Source of the DNA: Paenibacillus pasadenensis DSM 19293
GTDB lineage: Bacteria; Bacillota; Bacilli; Paenibacillales; Paenibacillaceae
DNA: 64,000 bases
Direction of reading: 5' to 3'
Assembly: GCF_000422485.1 (NCBI RefSeq)
Contig: NZ_AULW01000051.1
Span: 29,457 to 93,456, forward strand
How positions within the stretch are numbered: the stretch's first letter is position 1; the number at the start of each line of letters is the position of its first letter. This document shows positions 54,317-62,803 of the stretch, one piece after another. The notes under the pieces are model-generated. The model did not search any database. It had not been told where the DNA came from and was given only the letters and a program-made list of their open reading frames with translations. The translations under genes were made by a program, and so were the position numbers.

Positions 54317-55135
54317 ATGGAAAAAGTATTTGGATATGTTCGTGTCTCAACGGAGACTCAAGCTGAGAAAGGCTATGGACATGAAGTACAAGAACAAGGA
54401 ATTAGAGAATACTGTCAGAATAATAATTTGAAGCTGGAAAATATCTTTTACGACCTTGGTATTAGCGGAACAGAAATTGAACGGGAAGGGCTAAACGATA
54501 TGATTGCCAGTTTTGGGGATGAAGTAAAAAGGGTTATTGTTATGAATACGAGCCGTCTTTGGAGAAGTGACACTCTTAAGGTTCTAGTAAAAAGGCAACT
54601 TGAAAAAGCAAAGGCCGACGTAGTGAGTGTTGAGCAACCGACTTATAGCATCTACACAAAAGACCCCAATGACTTTCTAATTAACGGAATGATGGAACTA
54701 TTAGATCAATACGAACGTATGAGCATTAACTTGAAACTGGCTAGAGGACGGAAGCAGAAGGCAAAAACTGGTGTCAGAGGTTGTGGAAATACGCCGATCG
54801 GCTACAAGTGGAAACATGACGGTGTAGAAAAACCAATTGTGGTTTTAGACTTGGAGCAAGCTCACATCGTTCAAGACATCTTTAGTCGCTACTTAGAGTT
54901 CAAGTCCTTAACCAAGGTAAAGAAGCACCTAGACGCAAAAGGTCATAAAACACAGCAGGGCAAAGAGTTTTCAACTATGTCTATCGGTAATATATTGAAA
55001 AACCGCTTTTACATTGGTGAGGTTTCTCACGCCAGCGTGGTGACTAAAGGTCAGCATGTAGCAATTATCAACCCGATCACTTTTGGGAAAGTACAGGCTT
55101 TGTTGAAGCGCAATAATCAGAAGAGGGCTAGCTAG
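54317..55135 (+). CDS. Serine recombinase, short form
   Basis: 272 residues. The resolvase domain starts KVFGYVRVSTETQAEKGYG (nucleophile Ser11), with VIVMNTSRLWRS and the LLDQYERMSINLKLARGRKQKA segment. A recombinase domain (GCGNTPIGYKWKHDG, IVQDIFSRYLEFKSLTKVKKHL) runs to the end. The zinc ribbon and long coiled coil of large serine integrases are missing, so it may be truncated or act as a resolvase/invertase. AAGGGGG lies about 8 nt before the ATG. Upstream, AAACTC..GAGTTT (54238-54259) is a possible binding site. Confidence 0.88.
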   Translation: MEKVFGYVRVSTETQAEKGYGHEVQEQGIREYCQNNNLKLENIFYDLGISGTEIEREGLNDMIASFGDEVKRVIVMNTSRLWRSDTLKVLVKRQLEKAKADVVSVEQPTYSIYTKDPNDFLINGMMELLDQYERMSINLKLARGRKQKAKTGVRGCGNTPIGYKWKHDGVEKPIVVLDLEQAHIVQDIFSRYLEFKSLTKVKKHLDAKGHKTQQGKEFSTMSIGNILKNRFYIGEVSHASVVTKGQHVAIINPITFGKVQALLKRNNQKRAS

Positions 55136-55188
55136 TGGACTGCAACAGATAAGTGAATTGAAAAAATATTGATTGGGAGGTTGGACAA

Positions 55189-55359
55189 ATGGGTGAATTC
55201 AAAGAAGCAATGATGATGTGTTCAGAGGACTACGACGAAATGATAGACATGGCTCTAGCTTTGAAGGATAAGGATTGGTTTGAAGAGCTAGTCAAAAAGC
55301 AAAAGTGGTTACGTGAGCTGGAAATCCAAGCACGACGCGAGTTAGGCGTACTCGACTAG
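55189..55359 (+). CDS. Small IDEAL-domain-like protein
   Basis: 56 residues from ATG 55189, with GGGAGG 8 nt upstream. YDEMIDMALALKDKDWFEEL has the spacing of the IDEAL motif (Ile-Asp-x-x-Leu..Asp-Lys-x-x-Phe-x-x-Leu) seen at the ends of small Bacillota proteins. Highly charged and helical. Role unknown. Confidence 0.6.
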   Translation: MGEFKEAMMMCSEDYDEMIDMALALKDKDWFEELVKKQKWLRELEIQARRELGVLD

Positions 55360-55751
55360 CACAGAGGGAACAAGTCAGAGACCAACGAGAACCGGGCGAG
55401 ATGACGTTTTCAGTGGGTATTACCGTAAATTACACCGCAGCGGGATAGCAAAAGGTGAGAGCGTGGAATCTCGTTGTCATCCTCTATTGACACCTGTTTG
55501 GCAAGGTGTCATAATAATCTCACCAAATGGATTCAAAATGCTTTAGTCAGCATTGACTACTACTTGATAAACTTGTAACCAACTTTCGACTCTTAGAACA
55601 CTTGTTTTGCCTGCACTGGGCGACAAGTGTTTTTTTACGTTTAAAGACCTGAAAACAAGCAAATCCCGATAATTATTAATTAGTCTATTAAGTCTTAAAA
55701 AATACAATCACAAGTCTTAAAAAGTGCATGAGCAAGGGAGGGCAACAAGCA
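55360..55751. other. Non-coding region ahead of the Rep-like gene, possible replication origin
   Basis: TGACACC (55488-55494) and GGTGTCA (55505-55511) form a hairpin with a 10-nt loop. A terminator-like hairpin, AACACTTGT (55597-55605) with ACAAGTGTT (55623-55631) plus T run, follows. AAGTCTTAAAAA occurs twice as a direct repeat at about 55690 and 55713, just upstream of the initiator gene, resembling iterons. No gene is seen. Confidence 0.5.
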
Positions 55752-56894
55752 ATGAAAGCCAAGGTATCTATTGACAAATTCGTGGTGGAATATACGGATG
55801 TGCCGAGAAGCGTTTACTATGCTTTAGTGAAAAAGGCTGTTAAAAGCGGTGAATTGTTCAAACAGAAATTCAATTATCAGGGGTACGGGTATCAATTACA
55901 TCTACGGAAGCGAAACGGTGCATATTTGCATGTGTTTTATAGAAACTGGAGTGAGCCGGAAGGCATGTTATACACGTTGCGGGTAGAGACGAGACCGGAA
56001 TACTATTTTCACTTCAAAGAGGTGCTGGATACCCTACGCCGCATTTCCAGCGGCATTTACTTTGTTAGCTGTGATATTGCCTACGATGTAAAGACTTCAA
56101 TGGACAATGTGGTGGTTATTCCTCATGATGGCCGTCGAAAATTGAGGGAATTCAAAGGGACACGCTATTTCGGGGAGAAGCATCAGCGAAAGACGAATGG
56201 ACATTGCAAGATATACAACAAGCGGTTGGAGTTATATGAGAACCAGAATGTTGTGATTGATCATGAATTAACTCGAACTGAGAATGTGTACAAGCCAGAC
56301 AAGAGGATACCGCTAGCGGAGCTACTCCAGTGTCCCCCAGAACAGAACGACGATTACTTTGCAGCGGTGATTACGGATTGGGGCACACTTCCAAAAAAAC
56401 GGGTAGAACAGGCTCGTATGCTGATGAATGAGGAAGAGAGTAAGGATGTAACCCCGTATATACGTAAAAGGGTAAAAGAAACCCTTGCTCCCTCGTATCA
56501 GATAGACTTCAACGAGTTAGCAAGGGAAGCATGGGAGCCGCTATTAGAAGAACTGTGTGGGGTATTGCTTGGGCAGCAGAAACCACAAGTTCAAGAGCGA
56601 CAGTTACAAATGGCAGTAACAAATACAGTATACGATGAACCGAAGGAAGAAAACGACAGTAAAAACGAAGGTTGTGCAGATTTTGGAAAGTATCGTATAC
56701 TTCGCAACAATACAAGAGTACGCAAGCGACTAAACCAGCAAAGAATGACTGGTGTATTTGAGTTGAGAAAAAAGACAGATTCTCATTGGATTGTGCCGTC
56801 TTCAAGAGTCCAGCAAAAAAATTCAACTTTTTTTGTTTTCCCCTTAAAAAAACCGTCTCTTTTGATATATGTCTATTGCAAGCAAATATCATGA
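55752..56894 (+). CDS. Replication-initiator-like (Rep_trans-type) protein
   Basis: 380 residues from ATG 55752 (AGGGAGGG 9 nt upstream; ATG 55728 is in frame but lacks a site). KAKVSIDKFVVEYTDVP, VRVETRPEYYFHFKEVLDTL, FVSCDIAYDVKTSMDNVVV, GTRYFGEKHQRKTNGHCKIYNKRLEL and HELTRTENVY give the general layout of rolling-circle initiators encoded by small plasmids and ICE-like elements. The assignment is by pattern only. Repeats and a hairpin upstream suit an origin. The C-terminal third is unlike known initiators. Confidence 0.55.
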   Translation: MKAKVSIDKFVVEYTDVPRSVYYALVKKAVKSGELFKQKFNYQGYGYQLHLRKRNGAYLHVFYRNWSEPEGMLYTLRVETRPEYYFHFKEVLDTLRRISSGIYFVSCDIAYDVKTSMDNVVVIPHDGRRKLREFKGTRYFGEKHQRKTNGHCKIYNKRLELYENQNVVIDHELTRTENVYKPDKRIPLAELLQCPPEQNDDYFAAVITDWGTLPKKRVEQARMLMNEEESKDVTPYIRKRVKETLAPSYQIDFNELAREAWEPLLEELCGVLLGQQKPQVQERQLQMAVTNTVYDEPKEENDSKNEGCADFGKYRILRNNTRVRKRLNQQRMTGVFELRKKTDSHWIVPSSRVQQKNSTFFVFPLKKPSLLIYVYCKQIS

Positions 56895-56908
56895 GGGAGG
56901 AAAAATCA

Positions 56909-57145
56909 ATGAAGAAGCACCAAGACAAAGGGCATTATGTGAGGGAAGAGTACTTGAAGCAAAGGATTCAAGCGTTAGATGCTGCAATAGGGCATTTAGT
57001 GAGATTCAATCCAAAGATTGGCGGCGTAAATCTAGAGCTCTGTGATGTGGCGGATGTTGTTAATCTGTTAGACGAACATAAGGCTAAGGCTGAGCAAGAG
57101 CTTTACCATGTTAGACGTTGCATTCTTGACCGTCATTTTAGCTGA
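56909..57145 (+). CDS. Small hypothetical protein
   Basis: 78 residues from ATG 56909, with GGGAGG 8-9 nt upstream. Helical (HYVREEYLKQRIQALDAAIG, EHKAKAEQELYHVRRCILDRHF) with one central stretch NPKIGGVNLELCDVADVV. No family recognised. Between the Rep-like gene and a 38-codon gene, all plus strand. Confidence 0.55.
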   Translation: MKKHQDKGHYVREEYLKQRIQALDAAIGHLVRFNPKIGGVNLELCDVADVVNLLDEHKAKAEQELYHVRRCILDRHFS

Positions 57146-57156
57146 GAGGTGGCACC

Positions 57157-57273
57157 ATGATTAAAGTTGATACTCAAATAATCAAGCCATCTGCAGAAAA
57201 TGTCAAGAGAGCGGAAGTTGTTAGAGTTCTCGCCGAATTAATCAGAAAGTATGGTCATCGGAAATCAAAATAA
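57157..57273 (+). CDS. 38-residue hypothetical protein
   Basis: ATG 57157 follows GAGAGGTGGCACC, a fair ribosome binding site. The product (MIKVDTQIIKPSAENVKRAE, VVRVLAELIRKYGHRKSK) is basic with one amphipathic helix. It lies 79 bp before the recombinase start and may be a small regulator of it or a leader gene. Confidence 0.45.
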   Translation: MIKVDTQIIKPSAENVKRAEVVRVLAELIRKYGHRKSK

Positions 57274-57351
57274 AAGTTATTCAAGATGGGTAGGCGCATG
57301 ATTATTAGCGCTTACCTATTTTCTCAAAAAAGAAATGCTGAGGTGGAAAAT

Positions 57352-59004
57352 ATGGGGGACGACAAGGTAGCGATCTATATTAGAGTCAGTACAGAAGAAC
57401 AGAGAAATGTAGGATGTTCGCTAGAGGCACAGGAAGAAGAACTTCGTCGGTATGTTGCATCAAACGGACTTACTGTTTTCGATGTTTATTGCGATGGCGG
57501 ATATTCGGGTAAAGACTTTAACCGCCCTGATGTCCAACGTCTTTTTTCTGACATGGCACAGAACAAGTTTCAAACAATCGTTGTATGGCGGCTCGATAGG
57601 CTTTCAAGAAGTAATCAAGACATATTAAACCTAATGGGTAATGAGTTACAGCCAAGGAATATGCGGCTGTTAGTTAGTACGTGCGGTATTGACTCTTCAA
57701 CCATAGAAGGAAAAATGTTCATCAGTTTGCAGGGGACATTTGCCGAGTATGAGCGTAATGTAACAATCGATAGAGTGAAGTCGGGAATGAAAAAAAGAGC
57801 CAGTAACGGTGAATTTAACGGAGGCACATTACTAGGCTACGATATAGTGAATAAACAATTGGTTGTTAATGAGCAAGAGAGCGAGATAGTGAAAAGGATA
57901 TTTGAGATGCGCGCTGAAGGAATGGGCTATAAAGCTATTGTGAACAGTCTTAATTCATATGGTTATAAAACCAAGAGAGGGAATAACTTCGGTATTTGTG
58001 CGGTTAGATTGATCTTACACAATAAAGATTACGTGGGAGTGAACACTTGGGGGAAAAAGGAGGACTGGAACCTTAAAAGAAGAAAAGGCACACTTGAAGA
58101 AGCACCTGAAAGAAACGGTAAGCATCCAGCAGTTATTTCAATAGAATTATGGGAGAAAGTCCAAGCAATTAATTGCCTGCACAAGAACTCCTTTACAGCA
58201 ATCAAATCTCATAGTGGGAATTACTTTCTAGCTGGTGTTGTTAGGTGTCCGAAATGTGGGGCAGGTATGGTTATGCACAAGAATAAAATCCGAGGGACTA
58301 ACGACTACCGAAGATACTATATGTGTCAGGCATACCACCAAAAAGGCAGGTCAGAATGTTCCTCAAATTTAATTAGGGCTGATTGGATTGAACAAGAGGT
58401 TCTGCATGTGTTAAGGGAATCTGTAAACAGCATGGATTTGGTTGATGAAGTGTTGAACAAGATTGAGGAAGATGTTTCACAAGACAAGCAGCCATTAGGA
58501 CTACGTTATAATGAATTGAAGTTACAAGTGGAAAACAGAACCAAACAGGTTGATTTGTTAGATGAAAGGTATTTGAATGGAGAGATAAGCTCCGATAATT
58601 ATAATCGGCTCATAACCAAGGCGCAAAGTGAACTAGATGAAGTAAATGAACTCCTAGCAAAGACCGAACGCAAATTAGCCAGATTAGATTATGGGAGCCA
58701 GATCAATTCACAAATGGTTGTTGAGATACTAAAGGACTTTGACTCATTATTTGAGGTAGCGGACGATCAGGAAAAGAAAGTATTGATTCGTTCTGTAATT
58801 AAGTCCATCCATGTTTCAACTGACAGAAAGAAGCTGGAGAGAATATCCCTTTGGATTGGTGATGACTTATGTGTACCAGCAAGTTGTGAGCGCAGAACCG
58901 TATCACAAGTAGGGCGAAATTTTGAATATTCAGGTATTATTGAGGATAACTCTGCAATGTGGCAGGATCTTATCAAAGAAGAGCAAATGGGAGGAACGTA
59001 TTAA
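57352..59004 (+). CDS. Large serine recombinase whose 3' end spans the right attachment repeat
   Basis: 550 residues from ATG 57352 (GAGGTGG upstream). The resolvase domain (VAIYIRVSTEEQRNVGCSL, Ser13; VVWRLDRLSRSNQD) is followed by a recombinase domain (NGGTLLGYDIVNKQLVV, MGYKAIVNSLNSYGYKTKRG), a zinc ribbon (RCPKCGAGMV..YYMCQAYHQKG) and a coiled coil. This is the size and layout of CcrC or phage-type large serine integrases. The 16-bp repeat at 58895-58910 encodes residues RTVSQ, so the last 31 residues (from VGRNFEYSG) come from the far side of the attachment site. It is the likely integrase of the 50316-58910 element. Confidence 0.92.
   Translation: MGDDKVAIYIRVSTEEQRNVGCSLEAQEEELRRYVASNGLTVFDVYCDGGYSGKDFNRPDVQRLFSDMAQNKFQTIVVWRLDRLSRSNQDILNLMGNELQPRNMRLLVSTCGIDSSTIEGKMFISLQGTFAEYERNVTIDRVKSGMKKRASNGEFNGGTLLGYDIVNKQLVVNEQESEIVKRIFEMRAEGMGYKAIVNSLNSYGYKTKRGNNFGICAVRLILHNKDYVGVNTWGKKEDWNLKRRKGTLEEAPERNGKHPAVISIELWEKVQAINCLHKNSFTAIKSHSGNYFLAGVVRCPKCGAGMVMHKNKIRGTNDYRRYYMCQAYHQKGRSECSSNLIRADWIEQEVLHVLRESVNSMDLVDEVLNKIEEDVSQDKQPLGLRYNELKLQVENRTKQVDLLDERYLNGEISSDNYNRLITKAQSELDEVNELLAKTERKLARLDYGSQINSQMVVEILKDFDSLFEVADDQEKKVLIRSVIKSIHVSTDRKKLERISLWIGDDLCVPASCERRTVSQVGRNFEYSGIIEDNSAMWQDLIKEEQMGGTY
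58895..58910 (+). repeat. Right attachment repeat (attR candidate)
   Basis: GAACCGTATCACAAGT is an exact copy of 50300-50315. Followed here by AG, it would read GAA CCG TAT CAC AAG TAG in the rlmH frame, i.e. it would still end RlmH as EPYHK-stop if rejoined to rlmH. Confidence 0.9.
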
Positions 59005-59005
59005 T

Positions 59006-59347
59006 ATGATCGTGCTAAATGATCCAGACACTATGCGAGAATATCTCAGGGGAGTGCTTGCGCGAGCTCGTCACCATGCCCCAAATGTAGAGGCCTGCGT
59101 TATTGCTCTCTTTGGTGGAGTAATAGCATACAAGGATAACGGGACTGACTTGGAAGTGAAGGAACATGAAGGGGATATGAAAAATGTCCTCTGGGCACAA
59201 ATAAAAGGAAAGAGATACGCATTCACTTATAACCAAGATAAACAATGTATCGATATGCGAGAAAGTAGCACGCATGGACCAGCTAGAGAAAGCTTCGACG
59301 ATACATGGACACTCAGGAGAATCAGGGAATTGTTTTCAACGCTGTAA
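59006..59347 (+). CDS. Small hypothetical protein coupled to the recombinase
   Basis: 113 residues. Its ribosome binding site GGGAGG lies in the last codons of the recombinase, and ATG 59006 follows the TAA by one base. The product (MREYLRGVLARARHHAPNVE, ACVIALFGGVIAYKDNGTDL, RESFDDTWTLRRIRELFSTL) has an N-terminal helix and a strand-rich middle with no recognised family. It converges on the minus-strand recombinases. If the region right of 58910 is a second element, this is its first gene. Confidence 0.6.
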   Translation: MIVLNDPDTMREYLRGVLARARHHAPNVEACVIALFGGVIAYKDNGTDLEVKEHEGDMKNVLWAQIKGKRYAFTYNQDKQCIDMRESSTHGPARESFDDTWTLRRIRELFSTL

Positions 59348-59365
59348 TCATATAGTTAAGCAAAG

Positions 59366-61012
59366 CTAAATTGCAATGGTCAGATTTTGTGTTAATCGTG
59401 CGGCTTTTCCTTCAAAAGGAAAAGCCCCTTCCGCAATGTTGTCAGCGGAAGGGGCTAAGCTTAAAAAATGCTTCTCGGTCTCCTCGTTGAAGGCGAGCTC
59501 GACGCTGTCGATGCGCTTCCTGTCGTCCAGCGTGATCCGCTTCACGACCAGGTGCAGCAGGGTCTTGCGCTGCGGGAATGGCGATCGGCGGAGCAGGGCG
59601 TCGAGCCTGCCCACCAGGGAGCGCACGAGGTCGTAGGAGACGGGCTCGGCCTGATCGCCCCGCAGCTCAAGCTGCAGCTTCGATCGGCGGGTGAGTTCGA
59701 CGTCGAGCTCCCGGTTCAGGTCGTTCATGCGACCCGCAATCATGTCTCGGTCCATCTCGTCCATCTCGTAAAAATCAAGGTACTTGCGCTTCTTCTCTTC
59801 TAGCCTGTCGATGCGGGACTGCACCACCGCTAGCTCGTCCTGGAGAGGCTTGATCCGTCCCGTGCGCCGTTCATTGACGCTCTGGACGACTTTCTTGATG
59901 ATGTCGGGGTTCTCGATTGCTTGTCGAATGCGATCTGTCACGGCTTGTTCGGCTTCGTCCTTGCGGACGCTGTTGGCGTGGCAGACGGAGCTGCCCTGGC
60001 TTCGGAAGCGCCCACAGGAGTAGTACATGCGAACAACCTTCGTCCCGTCCTTCGTCCGGTTTACCGTGCGGCTCGCGGTCATCGCCGCGCCGCACTCGGG
60101 GCAGCGGATGAGCCCGGTCAGCAGGTATTCGCCCTCGAAGCGCTTCTTGGGCATGGCGCTCTTCTTCTGGCGGAGCAGCTGCACCTTCTCCCAGAGCTCA
60201 TCCGATACAATCGCCGGGTGATGACCTTCGACGAGAATTGGCTCGATTGTCTTACCCTTGCGTCTACGCTCGGCCCAGTTCTCGTAGCGATTGTAGCGGA
60301 TTTTTCCGACGAACATCGGGTTATCGAGAATGTCCCGTACAGCACAGATGGAGAAAGGCTTGCCACTTTTGGTCGTGCTCCCCCGGTGATTCAGGGCATT
60401 GGCAATTGCCTTTAGACCATGACCGGCGGCATATTGCTCGTAGATGTAGCGGACGACTACCGCTTCCTCCTCGACGATGATGATCTCGGAGTCTCTTTCC
60501 CGTTCGCCTTTTGAAATTCGGTACCCAAGCGGCACCTTGCCGTTGTGTTTCCCGGACTTTGCCCGTTGCTTGTGGCCCATCTTCACGTTGTCCACGATCG
60601 TGTTGCGCTCCAACTCGCCGACGGCACCCATCATCTGGAGTGCAAAACGGCCCATCGAGGTGGTTGTGTCGAAGTTCTCGGAGAAAGATCGGAAAGCGAC
60701 GTTGTTCTTCTCCAACTGATCGACGATGTGTAGGAGATCGATATTTTTGCGGGCCATCCGGTTGAACTTCCAGACGATCACTTCGTCGAATTTCTTATCT
60801 TCAGCGTCCAGGAGGAGACGCTGTAATTCATAGCGGCCTTTCATGCTTTTTCCGCTTACGCCACGATCCACATACTCCCCGGCGATCTCCCTGCCGTAAA
60901 GTTCGCAGTATTTCCTGAGCGTGTCGAGCTGGGCGTCGATGGAGTAGCCATGCTCGGCTTGCTCCTCCGTGCTGACGCGGGCATAGATGGCGACTCTGAT
61001 CAACTGGTTCAT
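59366..61012 (-). CDS. Large serine recombinase, second of an overlapping pair
   Basis: 548 residues. RVAIYARVSTEEQAEHGYSIDAQLDTL (Ser14), VIVWKFNRMARKNID, recombinase domain (GKVPLGYRISKGER, GLKAIANALNHRGSTTKSG), zinc ribbon (RCPECGAAMTASR..YYSCGRFRSQG), a long coiled coil (QSRIDRLEEKKRKYLDFYEMD) and a C-terminal tail. GC-rich, unlike the 572-codon recombinase frame to its left. ATG 61012 overlaps the stop of the upstream recombinase (ATGA). The pairing of two different large recombinases recalls ccrA-ccrB of staphylococcal cassettes, which act together. Confidence 0.92.
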   Translation of the reverse strand: MNQLIRVAIYARVSTEEQAEHGYSIDAQLDTLRKYCELYGREIAGEYVDRGVSGKSMKGRYELQRLLLDAEDKKFDEVIVWKFNRMARKNIDLLHIVDQLEKNNVAFRSFSENFDTTTSMGRFALQMMGAVGELERNTIVDNVKMGHKQRAKSGKHNGKVPLGYRISKGERERDSEIIIVEEEAVVVRYIYEQYAAGHGLKAIANALNHRGSTTKSGKPFSICAVRDILDNPMFVGKIRYNRYENWAERRRKGKTIEPILVEGHHPAIVSDELWEKVQLLRQKKSAMPKKRFEGEYLLTGLIRCPECGAAMTASRTVNRTKDGTKVVRMYYSCGRFRSQGSSVCHANSVRKDEAEQAVTDRIRQAIENPDIIKKVVQSVNERRTGRIKPLQDELAVVQSRIDRLEEKKRKYLDFYEMDEMDRDMIAGRMNDLNRELDVELTRRSKLQLELRGDQAEPVSYDLVRSLVGRLDALLRRSPFPQRKTLLHLVVKRITLDDRKRIDSVELAFNEETEKHFLSLAPSADNIAEGAFPFEGKAARLTQNLTIAI

Positions 61013-62568
61013 GCCTGCTTGCCCTCCTTAATTAGAGAGGGCGGTATCTCCAAGTTTCGTAAGGCTTCTGAACCATGGATGACAGCCTTCGTGATGTCCC
61101 GGTTCTGAGGCAGGGTGACTTTTTTAATGAGGCTTCGAAATAGTCTTTTCTGTTGCTCGGGTGAGGCACGGCGAAGTAATGGACGAAAATTATCCAGCGC
61201 CTGACGTATCTCTGCTGCTGGAATGGAGCGCTCGGGGTGTTTGGCCAACTCCTGCTCCAACTGCGCCCGTTCTTCTTCCAGTAGCGCTGACTCGGCCCGC
61301 ACACCGTCAAGTCTTTTTCTGAGTTCCGGGGCGTCGATGTGTCCGTCCTCAAACATTTCATAGCAGCGCTTGCTTCGGCCTTGTAGGGAAACGAGTTGGG
61401 TATCGATTCCCCTTACGCGTTGCTGGACAGGCTGCAACTTCTTTTCGTTTCTGGAATTGATCTCCTCGACGAGTCGCTCGGCGACGGAGGGATAGGCCAG
61501 AAAGTGCTGAACCTGTTCACTGACCCAGGCTTCGGCTGCATCCGCCGGGATGTGATTGGGAAGGCATGCCGCTCGTCCGCCAGAGTTGTAGAGACTGCAA
61601 ACGTAATAATGATTGACCTTACGCGTGCCGTCCTTGCGTTTGCGCGTGACATGGGCAGGGACCATACTGCTCCCGCAGGAGGGACACTTGAGCAGCCCTG
61701 CCAACGGAAAGTGGCGAGGGGTGAGCTTGCTCGGCGGACAGGATTGTTCGGCAAGCCGATCCTGGACTCTTTCCCAGAGATCCAGAGAAACGATGGGGTC
61801 ATGCTCGCCATCTGTTACTCTTCGCTCTCCCTTGTCATCATGGTAGACAATCTTCCCGATGTAATTCACGTTTGTCAGCAGACCGCGTACGGAGACGGAG
61901 TAAAACATCTTACCACGCTTGGTGCGGTAGCTGTTGCTATTCAATCGGTTAGCGATGGCCTTCAGGCCGAGGCCGCTGGCGTACCATTCGAAGATGGATC
62001 TCACGAGATCGGCTTCGTCGGGAACGATTTGTGCTGTTTGGTGCAGGTCCTCAAGATCGGGAATCCAGTAGTACCCAAGCACTTGATTGCCACCGTTCCA
62101 CTTGCCGAGCCTGTTTCGCCGCTGCATGCCGAGGCGGACATTTTGGGCGATTTGTCGCCGCTCGTTTTCCGCCACTGCTCCGACCATCTGGAAGAAGAAC
62201 TTCCCCGCCGGGGTATCTGTCTGGAGATCTTCCGTCAGGCTGTGCAGCTTGACATTTTGCTGGTCCAGCAGCTCGACGATGCGCAAGAGATCGGCTAGCT
62301 TTCTGGAGAGCCGATTCAGCCGCAGGCATAGGACTTGGCCGAAGCGTCCGCTCTTGGCATCTTTAAGCAGTTCGAGTAGCGCCGGTCGACTTTCGATAGA
62401 TCTTCCAGAGACTCCGGCGTCAACGTAGATGTTATACACTCCGATCTGGGCTTTCCGACAGTAGTCGAGCAAGGCGGCTTTCTGGGCATCCAGGCTGTAT
62501 CCGTCGATTTGCTTCTTGGTCGAGACACGGAGGTAAAGGCCGGCAAGGGATGTCTTTTCAATACCCAT
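61009..62568 (-). CDS. Large serine recombinase, first of an overlapping pair
   Basis: 519 residues from ATG 62568 (AGAGG 8 nt upstream). LAGLYLRVSTKKQIDGYSLDAQK (Ser16), LCLRLNRLSRKLADLL, recombinase domain (NGGNQVLGYYWIPDLEDLHQ), zinc ribbon (KCPSCGSSMVPAHVTRK..YYVCSLYNSGGRAAC) and a coiled coil with DIDAPELRKRLDG-like heptads. It shares overall layout but limited identity with its partner, so it is not a recent duplicate. It lies 10 bp behind a 49-codon gene in a minus-strand operon starting near 63669. Confidence 0.92.
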   Translation of the reverse strand: MGIEKTSLAGLYLRVSTKKQIDGYSLDAQKAALLDYCRKAQIGVYNIYVDAGVSGRSIESRPALLELLKDAKSGRFGQVLCLRLNRLSRKLADLLRIVELLDQQNVKLHSLTEDLQTDTPAGKFFFQMVGAVAENERRQIAQNVRLGMQRRNRLGKWNGGNQVLGYYWIPDLEDLHQTAQIVPDEADLVRSIFEWYASGLGLKAIANRLNSNSYRTKRGKMFYSVSVRGLLTNVNYIGKIVYHDDKGERRVTDGEHDPIVSLDLWERVQDRLAEQSCPPSKLTPRHFPLAGLLKCPSCGSSMVPAHVTRKRKDGTRKVNHYYVCSLYNSGGRAACLPNHIPADAAEAWVSEQVQHFLAYPSVAERLVEEINSRNEKKLQPVQQRVRGIDTQLVSLQGRSKRCYEMFEDGHIDAPELRKRLDGVRAESALLEEERAQLEQELAKHPERSIPAAEIRQALDNFRPLLRRASPEQQKRLFRSLIKKVTLPQNRDITKAVIHGSEALRNLEIPPSLIKEGKQA

Positions 62569-62578
62569 TAGATGGCCT

Positions 62579-62728
62579 CTACGCGATACGCCGTGCGCCA
62601 ATGTCTTTCATAAATTGCTCCCAGAAAGCAATGCGCCGCTGACGCTCTTCTTCGATAAGCTGGCAGATCATGTCGGCAAGAACGTCAATGAACAAATCTT
62701 GCTCGTTTGTTTGCTGGTTAATATCCAT
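62579..62728 (-). CDS. 49-residue acidic helical protein in the recombinase operon
   Basis: From ATG 62728, with GAGGAGGAAC 5-6 nt upstream. The product (MDINQQTNEQDLFIDVLADM, ICQLIEEERQRRIAFWEQFM) is one or two amphipathic helices. Its stop lies 10 bp before the recombinase start. It could be a recombination directionality factor or a partner of the recombinases, by position only. Confidence 0.6.
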   Translation of the reverse strand: MDINQQTNEQDLFIDVLADMICQLIEEERQRRIAFWEQFMKDIGARRIA

Positions 62729-62803
62729 GTTAAGTTCCTCCTCGGTGATAGTTGTTTTCTTCACTACGATGATTTCTGATTTACCTGGATTTGGGACTGT
62801 TGC

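Noticed and set aside
59402..59455. Hairpins GGCTTTTCCTT..AAGGAAAAGCC and CCCCTTCCGC..GCGGAAGGGG as terminators
   Set aside because: They lie within the coding sequence of the recombinase C-terminus and lack a following T run on the transcribed strand. They may be structural coincidence or protein-level repeats.
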